Source: Clostridium_AT stratigraminis
Lineage (GTDB): Bacteria > Bacillota > Clostridia > Clostridiales > Clostridiaceae
Direction: 5' to 3'
DNA: 64,000 bases
NCBI RefSeq assembly: GCF_045310675.1
Contig: NZ_JBJHZZ010000005.1
Location: 141,468 to 205,467 of the forward strand
Positions within the stretch are counted from its first letter, which is position 1. Each line of letters opens with the position of its first letter. Below the pieces are notes generated by a model. It was not told the origin of the DNA. It ran no database searches and was given only the letters and a program-made list of their open reading frames with translations. The translations under genes and the position numbers were made by a program. Below are positions 44,501 to 53,117 of this stretch, piece by piece.

Positions 44501-45200
44501 TCCTAGTGCAACCAATAGTGAAATCAATAGACTTAAGCCCAAGAATATATACATTCTTGGCGGAACTGGAGTAGTAGGGAAAAATATAGAAGATTCACTT
44601 AGGTCAAGGGGTTATAATGTAATAAGAGTATCTGGTATAAATAGGTTTGAAACAGCTATTGCTATTGGAAATGAAGTACTTAAGTCAAATAGTACAGATA
44701 CTGCAGTACTTACAACTGCCTATGATTACCCAGATGCACTTGCTATAAGTCCTTATGCGGCAATAAAAAAATATCCTGTTCTTTATACTGACCCAAAGAC
44801 ACTTACTCCAAGCACCAAGGCATTTTTAATAAAAAGTGGAATAAAAAATGTAATAATACCAGGTGGAGAAGGTGCTGTTTCCGCAGCAGTTGCAAATGCA
44901 CTTATTAGCATGGGAATTTCCGTAGATAGGACAGGAGGCTTAAATAGATACCAAACAGCATTAAATTTAGTAAATAAATATAAGGCTTCCTTTGATTATG
45001 ACGTAATGCTTGCAACAGGACAAAACTTCCCGGATGCATTATCTGGCGGAGTACTAGCTGCTAAGAAGAAAATTCCTATTCTCCTTGCAGCAAATAAAAC
45101 TATAGACCCTGGTATGGCAAATTACATAAAGGGAAATGGTAAAATTACAATGTATATATTAGGCGGAACTGGGGTTATTCCTGATAATATTATGAAATAA
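41529..45200 (+). CDS. Secreted M4 (thermolysin-type) metalloprotease with Ig-like and CWB2 domains
   Basis: 1223 residues from the ATG at 41529 behind GGGGGG. A signal peptide (to about 30) is followed by an FTP/PepSY-type propeptide, then the M4 catalytic domain. HEMSH is at 373-377 and the zinc ligand Glu in NESIAD at 397, the same spacing as thermolysin. Next come a PPC domain (about 558-650, DPYEPNNTMASAYPI), three BIG2-like Ig domains (about 665-935), and three CWB2 repeats (about 940-1223; RLGGKDRFETAVAVSQ, YILGGTGVV). CWB2 binds a secondary wall polymer non-covalently. So this is a wall-bound or shed protease. Neutral metalloproteases are rarely joined to this anchor. Confidence 0.9.
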   Translation: MNKKIISSFLSLTIGLTIYSPIITKGAEPSKINNKTQTIKTLNSLSEGKLKLSEKNGQVFLTGNLSTKQVPGESSALKFMDENKSIFGIDNAEKELKVTDIKKDELGHTYVKLEQLINGLKVEGSTLSLHFDNKGVIVSVNGSLEKNKTLTILGNKAVSESDAVEIAKKQFTYKSLRNTPKAEKMILTKDNKNYEVYKVNIFYMEPTIVNNDVYIEAHSGEVIRTESKLRYDGPVTGTGIDVNGKLKDLNLYQYGAEYQMVDVTNPATDAILTYDAKHSTTDGLIVSNTTNSFNSEDYKASVSAHYNAEQVINFYKNLFNRDSLDNNGMIIKSFTHYDNNYSNAFWDGEEMIYGDGDGTNFTYLSGDLDIVGHEMSHGVISSTADLWYHNQSGALNESIADVFGVLIETYNKYNVANGGSWTFNPADWVIGDDVITPNVPGDSARSLANPTLDHQPDNMSNYKTMEDTSDGDNGGVHINSGITNKAAYNIANLIGMEKTAKIYYRALITYMSTYTDFEGAKICLAQAASDLYGQNSAEVTAVNTAFNNVGITGPSINDPYEPNNTMASAYPINLGTTYQSYISTSTDEDYYKLHVSTSGSYNILLSNLPDDYDLELYDSNGEFITDSLNEDTSPDSINFNSDAGKDYYICVYSYGTYNTTQKYSLLVTKKVSGVSLDKASANLKIGDTLALQAAVNPSDASNKNVTWTSSDPSIAAVDNTGKVTALKEGTAAITVTTEDGAFTAVCQLYISIHVTGISLNKTSVLLKPNSQETLSASVQPSNAFNKNITWASSNPGVASVSNGVVNAVKAGTAIITATSEDGGYTAACTVNVDNGVSSVAITGTNIPQGANTQGSVKKGDSIILSAIVSPNDTLFDKGITWSSDNSAVAQVDANGKVTALSRGNATITAKSVSSNNAAYCKISVYEDSYITNSRLGGKDRFETAVAVSQAGWTTSDNVVLANGSGFADALTGVPMAYIKDAPILLTSVSAIPSATNSEINRLKPKNIYILGGTGVVGKNIEDSLRSRGYNVIRVSGINRFETAIAIGNEVLKSNSTDTAVLTTAYDYPDALAISPYAAIKKYPVLYTDPKTLTPSTKAFLIKSGIKNVIIPGGEGAVSAAVANALISMGISVDRTGGLNRYQTALNLVNKYKASFDYDVMLATGQNFPDALSGGVLAAKKKIPILLAANKTIDPGMANYIKGNGKITMYILGGTGVIPDNIMK

Positions 45201-45232
45201 AAAAAGTTAATTTAGTTATATAGAACCTCGAT

Positions 45233-45276
45233 AAAGAAGTTATGTGGCTGATTCTCACATAACTTCTTTTATTTTA
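45233..45276 (+). terminator. Terminator of the M4 protease gene
   Basis: AAAGAAGTTATGTG / CACATAACTTCTTT, 14 perfect pairs, 9-nt loop, then TATTTT. Confidence 0.85.
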
Positions 45277-45385
45277 CCTTTATTTTATAGCGTCTTTATT
45301 TAAAGATTTAGCTGCAATTTTATGTAATCGATATAAAGTTGTCGCAATTTGTTGACACTTGCGATAATTAGGCAATTTAAAATGT

Positions 45386-45414
45386 TTGAGAATTACGGAA
45401 GGATTTGTTATATT
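45386..45414 (+). promoter_or_regulatory. Promoter of the CWB2 repeat protein
   Basis: TTGAGA, 17-bp spacer, TATATT. The flanking TAAAATGTTTGA is identical to the one at the polysaccharide promoter (51015). The rest of the 321-bp gap between the CWB2 genes is AT-rich, with only this promoter and the preceding terminator. Confidence 0.55.
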
Positions 45415-45521
45415 AACAATGAGATCTAGTAAATATTGTATTGAGCAACAATTAAAAGTTACACAAGATTATTAAATTAGAAATTCATAATTATTTAATA
45501 ATAAAATAATAGGGGGATAAA

Positions 45522-48500
45522 ATGAATAATAAGAAACTAATATCTTTTTTAATCTGCATGACATTCATAATAGGAAATTTATTTGTTAATATTAATGTTA
45601 AGGCTGAAGCAGATATAACACCACCAGTATTAAACAGTATAAGTATAGATAAAACTACAGTAGTGTCAGGAGATACAGTAAAAATAACTATTAATGCAAC
45701 GGATAATGGTGGATCTGGCATAAAATATGTATCTGTTTGTTATAGAACACCTATTACAAATAAAGATAAATATATAAATCTCAAAATGGTTCAGGCTGGG
45801 GTATATGAAGGAAACATAAGTTTAACAGATTTAGATGAGTCGGGTATATGGAAGATAAGATATATCGACTTAACAGATAATGTAGATAATGAGGTTCTTA
45901 TATATAACTCAGACATTTCAAGTATTACACAAAATAAGGATTTAAGTAATTGTAACTTTGAATTAACAGGTACAACTGCAGATACAACACCGCCTATATT
46001 AAACAGCATAAAAATAGACAAAACTTCTGTAGTTACTGGAGATACGGTAAAAATAACTATAAATGCAACGGATAATGGTGGATCTGGCATAAAATATGTG
46101 TCTGTTTGTTATAGAACACCTGTTACAAATAAAGATAAATATATAAATCTCAAAATGGTTCAGACTGGGGTGTATGAAGGAAACATAAGTTTAACAGATT
46201 TAGATGAGTCGGGTATATGGAAGATAAGATATATCGACTTAACAGATAATATAGATAATCAGGTTCTTATATATAACTCAGACATTTCAAGTATTACACA
46301 AAATAAGGATTTAAGTAATTGTAACTTTGAATTGACAGGTACAACTGCAGATACAACACCGCCTATATTAAACAACATAAAAATAGACAAAACTTCTGTA
46401 GTTACTGGAGATACGGTAAAAATAACTATAAATGCAACGGATAATGGTGGATCTGGTGTAAAATATGTGTCTGTTTGTTATAGAACACCTATTACCAATA
46501 AAGATAAATATATAAATCTCAAAATGGTTCAGGCTGGGGTATATGAAGGGAAAATAGGCTTAACAGATTTAGATGAGTTGGGTATATGGAAGATAAGATA
46601 TATCGGCTTAACAGATAATATAGATAATCAGGTTCTTATTTATAATTCAGATATTTCAAGTATTACATCAAATAAGGATTTTAGTGATTGTAATTTCGAA
46701 TTAAATGAGAATCCTATAAAACCATTACCGCAGTCATATGTGACACAAAATGAAACTTGGACAAACAAAATAATAAATGGTGATTTATATATAGGGCCTA
46801 ATGCAGTGTTAACTATAAATGGGCCAGTAACTATTAATGGAAACATTTATGTATTAGGAGCAATTATAAATTATGGGAATCTTACTGTAAATCAGTCCAT
46901 ATATGCCAGAAGTTTTAGCTTTGGATATTCTACATTATACAACGGCACAGTTTTGTTTCTTGGAGGAACAAACAATGTAAGTTCAATGATTGCTTCAAAT
47001 ACACCATTTAATATTCCTTGGAAGATATATGAGGCTAATAATAAAACAATAGCTGTAGTTAATAATACGCTGAATATTACAGGATCTATTGTTCCTGTAG
47101 CTGATTTATACGTAGACGGAACTAAAGTAGATTATTATAGTAATGGAACCTTTAATTTGCAAATAGATGTGACAAACAAGGATGCAATAACCTTTGAAGT
47201 GGTTGACGTATATGGTAACAGAAAAGCAACTACATATTATCTAGAGAAGGTAAATGGACCAATACAGATTCCTGTAGAAGGAGTATCTCTTGATGTTACA
47301 GAAGCATCATTAATTGTAAATGATAATTTAAAACTTAATGCATTTATAAATCCAGAAGATGCATCAATTAATGATGTGATATGGACAAGCAGCAATGTAA
47401 ATGTAATAAAAGTTGATGATACAGGATTAGTAAGTGCGGTTGGTCCAGGAAATGCTTCTATTACAGTAACAACAGTTGATGGTAGATATACCGCAAGCTG
47501 TAATATAACTGTCAATCCAATTAATGTAGCTTCAGTAAGTTTAAATAAAACAACAGATACATTAATCGTAGGGGATACAGATACTTTAACAGCAAAAATT
47601 ACTCCCGATAATGCAACTAATCAGGCTGTCACATGGAAATCATCAAATACTTCAATAGCAACAGTAGATAATACAGGAAAAGTGACAGCAGTAGGTGTAG
47701 GAACTGCAACCATTACAGCAACTTCTGAAGATGGAAACAAGACAGCAAGCTGTACTGTAGATGTTAATCCTATTAAAGTAACTTCAGTAAGTTTAAATAA
47801 AGTAACTGATACATTAATCGTAGGAGACACAGATACTTTAACTGCAAAAATTACTCCTGATAATGCAACTAATCAGGCTGTCACATGGAAATCATCAAAT
47901 GCTTCAATAGCAACAGTAGATAATACAGGAAAAGTGACAGCAGTAGGAGTAGGTACTACAACCATAACAGCAACTTCTGTAGATGGCGGATATACGGCTT
48001 CTTGTAAAGTTACAATTACAAGTAATGATAAACCAGTAATCTCAGGAGCATCAGACAGAACCATAAAGGTTGGAGATAGCTTTGATGTAAGAGCAGGAGT
48101 TACAGCAGCAGACACAGAGGATGGTAATTTAACATCTAAAATAGTGGTTTCCAGCAGTGTGGATACAACTAAGCAAGGAAATTATACAGTTATTTATACT
48201 ATAACTGATAGCAATGGAAATATAGTAAGCAAAAGTATTATTATTAGTGTCGTTAACAGAAATGTGCAAGTTATATCTTTAATAGGCAGTGACAGGTATG
48301 ACACGGCCGTTAAGCTAAGTCAAAGTCAATACGTGACTACAGATACTATAATAATTGTAAATGGTGAAGCTATGGCAGATGGATTAGGAGCTACTCCTTT
48401 AGCAAAATACAAGAACGCACCATTACTACTAACTGATGTAAAATCTCTTCCAAATGTAACTATAAATGAGATTAAGAGATTAAAAGCTAAAAACGCTATT

Positions 48501-49178
48501 ATAGTAGGTGGGACAGGTGTAGTTAGCAATAATGTTAATTCGCAGCTGCAAGCTTTAGGTTTAACTGTAGTTAGAATTAGTGGCAGCGATAGATATGGTA
48601 CTTCTTTAGAGGTTGCAAAATACATAGATAAGAATTGCTACGATGTTAGTAAGATAGTTATAAGTAATGGTCATGGTGAAGCAGATGCTTTATCTATCGC
48701 TTCAGCAGCGGGAAGGGACAATATGCCAATAATTCTTGTGGAAAAAGATAATGTACCAGCAGCTGTTTATGATTGGCTGGCTTCAGAGAATCTTGAAGAT
48801 GCGTATATTATAGGTGGGACTGGAGTTGTATCAGATAATGTGCTAAATAAAATTGATACAATTACTTTGGCAAATGTAAGAAATAATAGACTAGGCGGCC
48901 AGGATAGGTTTGAAACAAACTCACTAGTTATAGACAGGTTTTATGGAAATATTATAAATAAGACTTTTATAGCAAAGGGATATGTCTTAATAGATGCTTT
49001 GGCAGCTGGATCAGTTGCAGCTATTAATGGAGCGCCAGTTGTCTTGTCAGATAAGGATTTAACAATGATTCAAAAAACATCCCTTCAAAAAAGATATGGA
49101 GATACCATAATAAGAACTGGTGGAGGAATTTCAGACCTAGCAATAAATTCGCTTATAAAATGTATTCAACATAATTGA
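45522..49178 (+). CDS. Large exported wall protein: three long repeats, Ig-like domains, CWB2 anchor
   Basis: 1218 residues with a signal peptide ending near VKAEA (about 28-32). Three 123-residue Ig-like repeats (33-394; TPPxLNSIxIDKTxVVxGDT) are followed by a beta-rich, possibly beta-helical segment (about 405-560; NGDLYIGPNAVLTINGPVTI). Then come three BIG2 domains (586-830), the last two 83 residues apart and nearly identical, a DUF5011-like domain (836-915), and three CWB2 repeats (916-1218). There is no recognisable enzyme motif. An adhesive or structural role is likely. GGGGGA precedes the ATG. Confidence 0.88.
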   Translation: MNNKKLISFLICMTFIIGNLFVNINVKAEADITPPVLNSISIDKTTVVSGDTVKITINATDNGGSGIKYVSVCYRTPITNKDKYINLKMVQAGVYEGNISLTDLDESGIWKIRYIDLTDNVDNEVLIYNSDISSITQNKDLSNCNFELTGTTADTTPPILNSIKIDKTSVVTGDTVKITINATDNGGSGIKYVSVCYRTPVTNKDKYINLKMVQTGVYEGNISLTDLDESGIWKIRYIDLTDNIDNQVLIYNSDISSITQNKDLSNCNFELTGTTADTTPPILNNIKIDKTSVVTGDTVKITINATDNGGSGVKYVSVCYRTPITNKDKYINLKMVQAGVYEGKIGLTDLDELGIWKIRYIGLTDNIDNQVLIYNSDISSITSNKDFSDCNFELNENPIKPLPQSYVTQNETWTNKIINGDLYIGPNAVLTINGPVTINGNIYVLGAIINYGNLTVNQSIYARSFSFGYSTLYNGTVLFLGGTNNVSSMIASNTPFNIPWKIYEANNKTIAVVNNTLNITGSIVPVADLYVDGTKVDYYSNGTFNLQIDVTNKDAITFEVVDVYGNRKATTYYLEKVNGPIQIPVEGVSLDVTEASLIVNDNLKLNAFINPEDASINDVIWTSSNVNVIKVDDTGLVSAVGPGNASITVTTVDGRYTASCNITVNPINVASVSLNKTTDTLIVGDTDTLTAKITPDNATNQAVTWKSSNTSIATVDNTGKVTAVGVGTATITATSEDGNKTASCTVDVNPIKVTSVSLNKVTDTLIVGDTDTLTAKITPDNATNQAVTWKSSNASIATVDNTGKVTAVGVGTTTITATSVDGGYTASCKVTITSNDKPVISGASDRTIKVGDSFDVRAGVTAADTEDGNLTSKIVVSSSVDTTKQGNYTVIYTITDSNGNIVSKSIIISVVNRNVQVISLIGSDRYDTAVKLSQSQYVTTDTIIIVNGEAMADGLGATPLAKYKNAPLLLTDVKSLPNVTINEIKRLKAKNAIIVGGTGVVSNNVNSQLQALGLTVVRISGSDRYGTSLEVAKYIDKNCYDVSKIVISNGHGEADALSIASAAGRDNMPIILVEKDNVPAAVYDWLASENLEDAYIIGGTGVVSDNVLNKIDTITLANVRNNRLGGQDRFETNSLVIDRFYGNIINKTFIAKGYVLIDALAAGSVAAINGAPVVLSDKDLTMIQKTSLQKRYGDTIIRTGGGISDLAINSLIKCIQHN
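45618..46703 (+). repeat. Three tandem 369-bp repeats within the CWB2 protein gene
   Basis: Units begin at 45618, 45987 and 46356, exactly 369 bp apart, and are nearly identical in DNA, including silent positions. Repeats this similar invite recombination, so copy number may vary. Confidence 0.9.
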
Positions 49179-49288
49179 CTATCAAATGAATATAGTTTTT
49201 ATATAAAGTAAGTAACACCATCCTGGTCCTCACAATGATTCCATGGATGTGCTTACGGCCTTTTAACATAAATGATTGCGGGCACCTT

Positions 49289-49316
49289 AGGACAGTTTTA
49301 TACTGTTCTTTTTTTT
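49289..49316 (+). terminator. Terminator of the CWB2 repeat protein
   Basis: GGACAGT / ACTGTTC, one G-T pair, followed by eight T. The ~100 bp between the stop codon and this hairpin includes a GC-richer stretch (49210-49290) that I cannot assign. Confidence 0.75.
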
Positions 49317-49481
49317 ATTTAGAAAACCCCTTTATGATTATAATATAAGTTCTCACTTAAAATAGAAAAGGAGAAGATAGTAGTAGTAAGTTTAAATGGA
49401 GAAATGAATGCTAGAAAGTAGTATAAGGGTCTAACTCATAAAAAAATGTAAGTTTTGAGAATTGCTAGTAATTGATATTGA

Positions 49482-49511
49482 AAAATATGGCACGAGAAAC
49501 ATCTCGTGCCA
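49482..49511 (-). terminator. REP-like hairpin acting as terminator of the LCP gene
   Basis: TGGCACGAGA / TCTCGTGCCA, ten perfect pairs, 4-nt loop AACA. On the minus strand it is followed by TATTTTTC, 36 bp after the LCP stop codon. A copy of the dispersed repeat family apparently used as a terminator. Confidence 0.65.
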
Positions 49512-49546
49512 ATAAGATAATAACCCATTTCGATACCATTATTAAA

Positions 49547-50578
49547 TTATTTCTTTGGAGTTGGTTTTATATCTTTATATATGAAGTTAAACAACTGATC
49601 TGATGTAGCATTTAAATCAATTTTTAAATAATCAACTCCATTATATACATAGTCACTCCAATATCCGTCAACTGGGAATCTTTGTTGGTCTAGAGAATGT
49701 GTTCCTGAAGTAAGTACTTTTGTACCTAGTGAAAGAATATCCATAGTAGACATACTTGTTTCAGTATAAGGAATTATAGTGTTTACAGTTTTAGAGTAAT
49801 TTGCTAAACCACCATTTTGTATTTTCTGAAATAATAGTGTTAGTACTGTTCTTTGTCTATCAGTTCTTTCAAAGTCATTGTTTCCAACATATCTTATTCT
49901 AGCATAGGCAACAGCCTGTCTTCCAGTTAATGTCTGTAATCCACTGTGAGAAACAAGTTTTGGAGTTTCTTTCTCAATATTTGATACTTCAGTTACGCTT
50001 TGATTGATATTTTCAACCTCGGCAGGTTTTACATTTATTTGAACACCACCAAGTGCATCTATTATCTTTTCTAAACTGAAAAAGTCAACAGTAAAGTAAT
50101 CTTTAATATTAAGTTTAAAATTTTGATTAATTGTCTTTATAGCTAATTGAGGACCACCTTTTTGATAGGCTGCGTTAATTTTAGTCATGCCTAATCCATC
50201 AACATTAACATAGGAATCGCGCATTATGGAACTAAGCTTAATCTTTTTATTTTTGGTATCAATAGAAGCAACCATAATGGCATCTGAGTTCCCGTTTTCT
50301 CCCTTATTACGCCTGTCTACTCCAAATAAAGCAACATTAATGACATCATCACCAGCTGTACTTATTTTATCAATTGTACTTTGATCTATTCCCAAATCTT
50401 CATTACTTTGAGATATATTAGTATTCTGAATTTTCCCAAGTTGAGAAAGGACATATCCACCAGCAACTCCGCCTATCAGTAATATTAAAAATAATAGTAC
50501 CCATAGAAAAATTTTAAGTTTTTTATGCTTCTTAGGTTTTTTGGCTACTTTTCTTTTTGATTGATTATTTTGGCCCAA
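49547..50578 (-). CDS. LytR-CpsA-Psr (LCP) family wall polymer ligase
   Basis: 343 residues from a TTG at 50578, with AAAGGAG ten bases upstream. A lysine-rich cytoplasmic tail (KRKVAKKPKKHKKLK) precedes one membrane helix (about 22-46); the catalytic LCP domain lies outside. Motifs INVALFGVDRRN, SDAIMVASID, SSIMRDSYVNV and RIRYVGNNDFERTDRQRTVL (Arg/Asp catalytic residues) are complete. LCP enzymes transfer lipid-linked wall polymers onto peptidoglycan. It stands divergent from the polysaccharide operon and beside two CWB2 proteins, so it probably attaches that polymer. Confidence 0.92.
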   Translation of the reverse strand: MGQNNQSKRKVAKKPKKHKKLKIFLWVLLFLILLIGGVAGGYVLSQLGKIQNTNISQSNEDLGIDQSTIDKISTAGDDVINVALFGVDRRNKGENGNSDAIMVASIDTKNKKIKLSSIMRDSYVNVDGLGMTKINAAYQKGGPQLAIKTINQNFKLNIKDYFTVDFFSLEKIIDALGGVQINVKPAEVENINQSVTEVSNIEKETPKLVSHSGLQTLTGRQAVAYARIRYVGNNDFERTDRQRTVLTLLFQKIQNGGLANYSKTVNTIIPYTETSMSTMDILSLGTKVLTSGTHSLDQQRFPVDGYWSDYVYNGVDYLKIDLNATSDQLFNFIYKDIKPTPKK

Positions 50579-51014
50579 ATTTAATTCACTCCTTTAATAA
50601 TTCCCGTTTTATTATGATTGTCTATCATTATTTAAACTATAGTACTAGTCTATAGCTTGTATATATTCAATAATTAATAAAAATAATTAATTTATCAAAA
50701 TATAATTCAACAATTTTCTTTACTAACAAATATCATTATGACACAAATAAGATTATAACATAAAATTCAATAATCTCATATAAAATCATATGATTTTAAA
50801 ATATAATTTAGAAACCTAATGTTGCAAGCATCTTACAATAGTTTGGCAATTTCTTATATTTATTTTTTGAAAAATAAATATAAGAGGTATACCTTTGAAA
50901 AAAAGGCGTATAATTTATTTGGAAGTATTTATTACATATACTATATGATGGATATTTATTTATGAAATTATTTATAATTTGTCATAAGTTGTAACTTTAT
51001 AAGACCTAAAATGT

Positions 51015-51043
51015 TTGAAATTTAGAGAAATATTTGCTATATT
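51015..51043 (+). promoter_or_regulatory. Promoter of the polysaccharide operon
   Basis: TTGAAA, 17-bp spacer, TATATT. Start near 51050, leader about 150 nt. Shares TAAAATGTTTGA around the -35 with the promoter at 45386. The remainder of the 620-bp gap between the LCP and sugar transferase genes (50579-51198) is very AT-rich; nothing else is recognised. Confidence 0.55.
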
Positions 51044-51198
51044 AATTATATGCAAAATTCATAAATAGATATTAAATGCTATTTTTTGTAGAATTTCAAC
51101 ATAGATAGAAGATTATCAATAAAAGTTAATTGTTGCTATTATTTAAATTCATTGCATTGGATTTGAAATTTATATTTAATGGAGGTGATGGAGGATTT

Positions 51199-51801
51199 AT
51201 GAGAAGGATTTTAGACATTTTATCAAGTTTAATATTACTAATTGTTTTTTCTCCTATTTTTTTAATTATAGGGATACTAATAAAACTGGATTCAAGGGGT
51301 CCAGTATTTTTTACTCAAATGAGAATAGGAAAGGATAATGAACTATTTAAGTTTTATAAATTTAGGACTATGAAGATTGGAACACCAAATGTTGCAACAG
51401 AAAAATTTGATAATACAAAGGGTTATATTACATTTACAGGCAAATTTTTAAGAAAGTCAAGCTTAGATGAGCTTCCTCAATTAATAAATATTTTTAAAGG
51501 GAATATGACCTTTGTAGGACCAAGACCAGCACTATATAATCAGTATGAATTGAAAAAACTTAGAACAAAAGCAGGAGTGCATAAGCTCCTCCCTGGAGTC
51601 ACTGGATGGGCTCAAGTAAATGGTAGAGATCAGCTAACAGATACCGTTAAAACATATTATGATTCAGAGTATTTGAAAAATAGATCAATACTATTTGATA
51701 TTAAGATTTTATTTAGAACTGTTTTTAAGGTTTTAAAGGCAGACGGAATTATTGAAGGCGGAAATAATAACGTTGTTGAAAGAAATGAAGCAAGTATGTA
51801 A
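51199..51801 (+). CDS. Undecaprenyl-phosphate sugar phosphotransferase (PglC-type initiating enzyme)
   Basis: 200 residues from the ATG at 51199 (GGAGG upstream; the earlier in-frame ATG at 51130 overlaps the leader). One N-terminal hydrophobic segment, then LDSRGPVFFTQMRIGKDN, FYKFRTMK, SSLDELPQL (catalytic Asp-Glu) and FVGPRPAL, as in the short bacterial phosphoglycosyl transferases. It transfers the first sugar phosphate to undecaprenyl phosphate at the inner membrane face, starting repeat-unit synthesis. First gene of the operon. Confidence 0.92.
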   Translation: MRRILDILSSLILLIVFSPIFLIIGILIKLDSRGPVFFTQMRIGKDNELFKFYKFRTMKIGTPNVATEKFDNTKGYITFTGKFLRKSSLDELPQLINIFKGNMTFVGPRPALYNQYELKKLRTKAGVHKLLPGVTGWAQVNGRDQLTDTVKTYYDSEYLKNRSILFDIKILFRTVFKVLKADGIIEGGNNNVVERNEASM

Positions 51802-51903
51802 GTAAAGGTGGTAGTTGAAAGGCTACCACTTGTGTTGTGGAAAAGTAGGTTACTTAGGTAAAAAAATTAGTTCCTTGGGTAAGATTGGAGAATGAAGGTT
51901 TAT

Positions 51904-53115
51904 ATGAAAATACTGGTTGTTTGTCAATATTATTATCCAGAACCTTTCAGAATTACGGATATATGTGAAAACCTTGTAAAAAGAGGACATGAAGTTACTG
52001 TTATAACTGGTCTTCCAAATTATCCAGAAGGAAGAGTTCTTGATGAATATCGCCATGGTAAAAAGAGAAATGAAGTAATAAATGGCGTTAATATTATAAG
52101 ATGTTTTGAAATAGGCAGGGGAAGCAGCAATATTAAACTTTTTCTTAATTATATAAGCTATGCATTATCTGCAACATTAAAAATTAATAACCTAAATCAA
52201 AAATTTGATATAGTACTCGTAAATCAGTTATCTCCAGTATTGATGGGTATTCCTGCAATGGCTTACAAAAAGAAATACCATAAGAAGATATTATTATATT
52301 GCTTGGACTTATGGCCAGATAGTTTAGCTGCTGGGGGAATAAATGAAGCATCATTAATTTACAAGGTGTTTTATAGGATATCAAAATGGATTTATAATTC
52401 AGCAGATACTATCCTAGTAACCTCAAGTATGTTTAATGATTATTTCAATAACACGCTTAAAATAATGGATATTAACATTGAGCTTTTACCACAATACGCA
52501 GAGGATATTTTTATTAATGAGGATAAAAATAAGCCTGTAGAAGCTATAATTCGTGCTGAAAATAAAATATATAATTTTGTTTTTGCGGGCAATATCGGCG
52601 ATATGCAAAGTGTAGAAACAATTATTAAAGCAGCTGGTGAATTGCATGGATACTCCAATATTGTCTTTCATATCATTGGAGAAGGTTCTAAATTAGCAGA
52701 GTGTAAAAAGCTTGCTAAAGACTTAGAACTTAAAAATGTTAAATTTTATGGAAGAAGACCGATACAAGAAATGCCTAAATTTTATGAAATGGCAGATGCA
52801 ATGCTTATTACCTTTAAAGATAATAAGACATTATCATATACATTACCTGGTAAAGTACAGACCTATATGGCTGCTGGAAAACCCATCATTGGCTCAGCAA
52901 ATGGAGAAACTAAGCTAATTATAGAAGAAGCTAAATGTGGCTTATGCTGTGAAGCAGAAAATTTTAAGGGTTTAGCAGAGTTGATATTAAAGTTTTGTAA
53001 TAGCAAAAATAGAGAACAGATGGCAGAAAATGCGTTGAAGTACTATTTAGAAAACTATAGCAAAGAGAAATTTTTTTTAAAATTAGAAAATGCTCTTAAA
53101 AAATTGGAGGCGTAA
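51904..53115 (+). CDS. Glycosyltransferase family 4, WbuB/WcaI-like
   Basis: 403 residues; ATG at 51904 (with AAGG upstream) preferred over 51892. N-terminus KILVVCQYYYPEPFRITDIC, then GHEVTVITGLPNYPEG and a C-terminal GT-B domain with FVFAGNIGDMQSVETII and ENLLLY-type donor region LPGKVQTYMAAGKPIIG. The first ~130 residues resemble WbuB, the L-FucNAc transferase of some E. coli O antigens. It lies directly upstream of the UDP-L-FucNAc genes, 2 nt before capE, consistent with adding FucNAc or its amidine derivative. Resemblance is from memory. Confidence 0.87.
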   Translation: MKILVVCQYYYPEPFRITDICENLVKRGHEVTVITGLPNYPEGRVLDEYRHGKKRNEVINGVNIIRCFEIGRGSSNIKLFLNYISYALSATLKINNLNQKFDIVLVNQLSPVLMGIPAMAYKKKYHKKILLYCLDLWPDSLAAGGINEASLIYKVFYRISKWIYNSADTILVTSSMFNDYFNNTLKIMDINIELLPQYAEDIFINEDKNKPVEAIIRAENKIYNFVFAGNIGDMQSVETIIKAAGELHGYSNIVFHIIGEGSKLAECKKLAKDLELKNVKFYGRRPIQEMPKFYEMADAMLITFKDNKTLSYTLPGKVQTYMAAGKPIIGSANGETKLIIEEAKCGLCCEAENFKGLAELILKFCNSKNREQMAENALKYYLENYSKEKFFLKLENALKKLEA

Positions 53116-53117
53116 AA

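Noticed and set aside
45618..46703. CRISPR array
   Set aside because: The periodic repeats are 369 bp, coding, and have no spacers.
51805..51832. Terminator between the sugar transferase and the WbuB-like gene
   Set aside because: AAGGTGGTAG/CTACCACTT can pair, but no T-tract follows and the operon continues.
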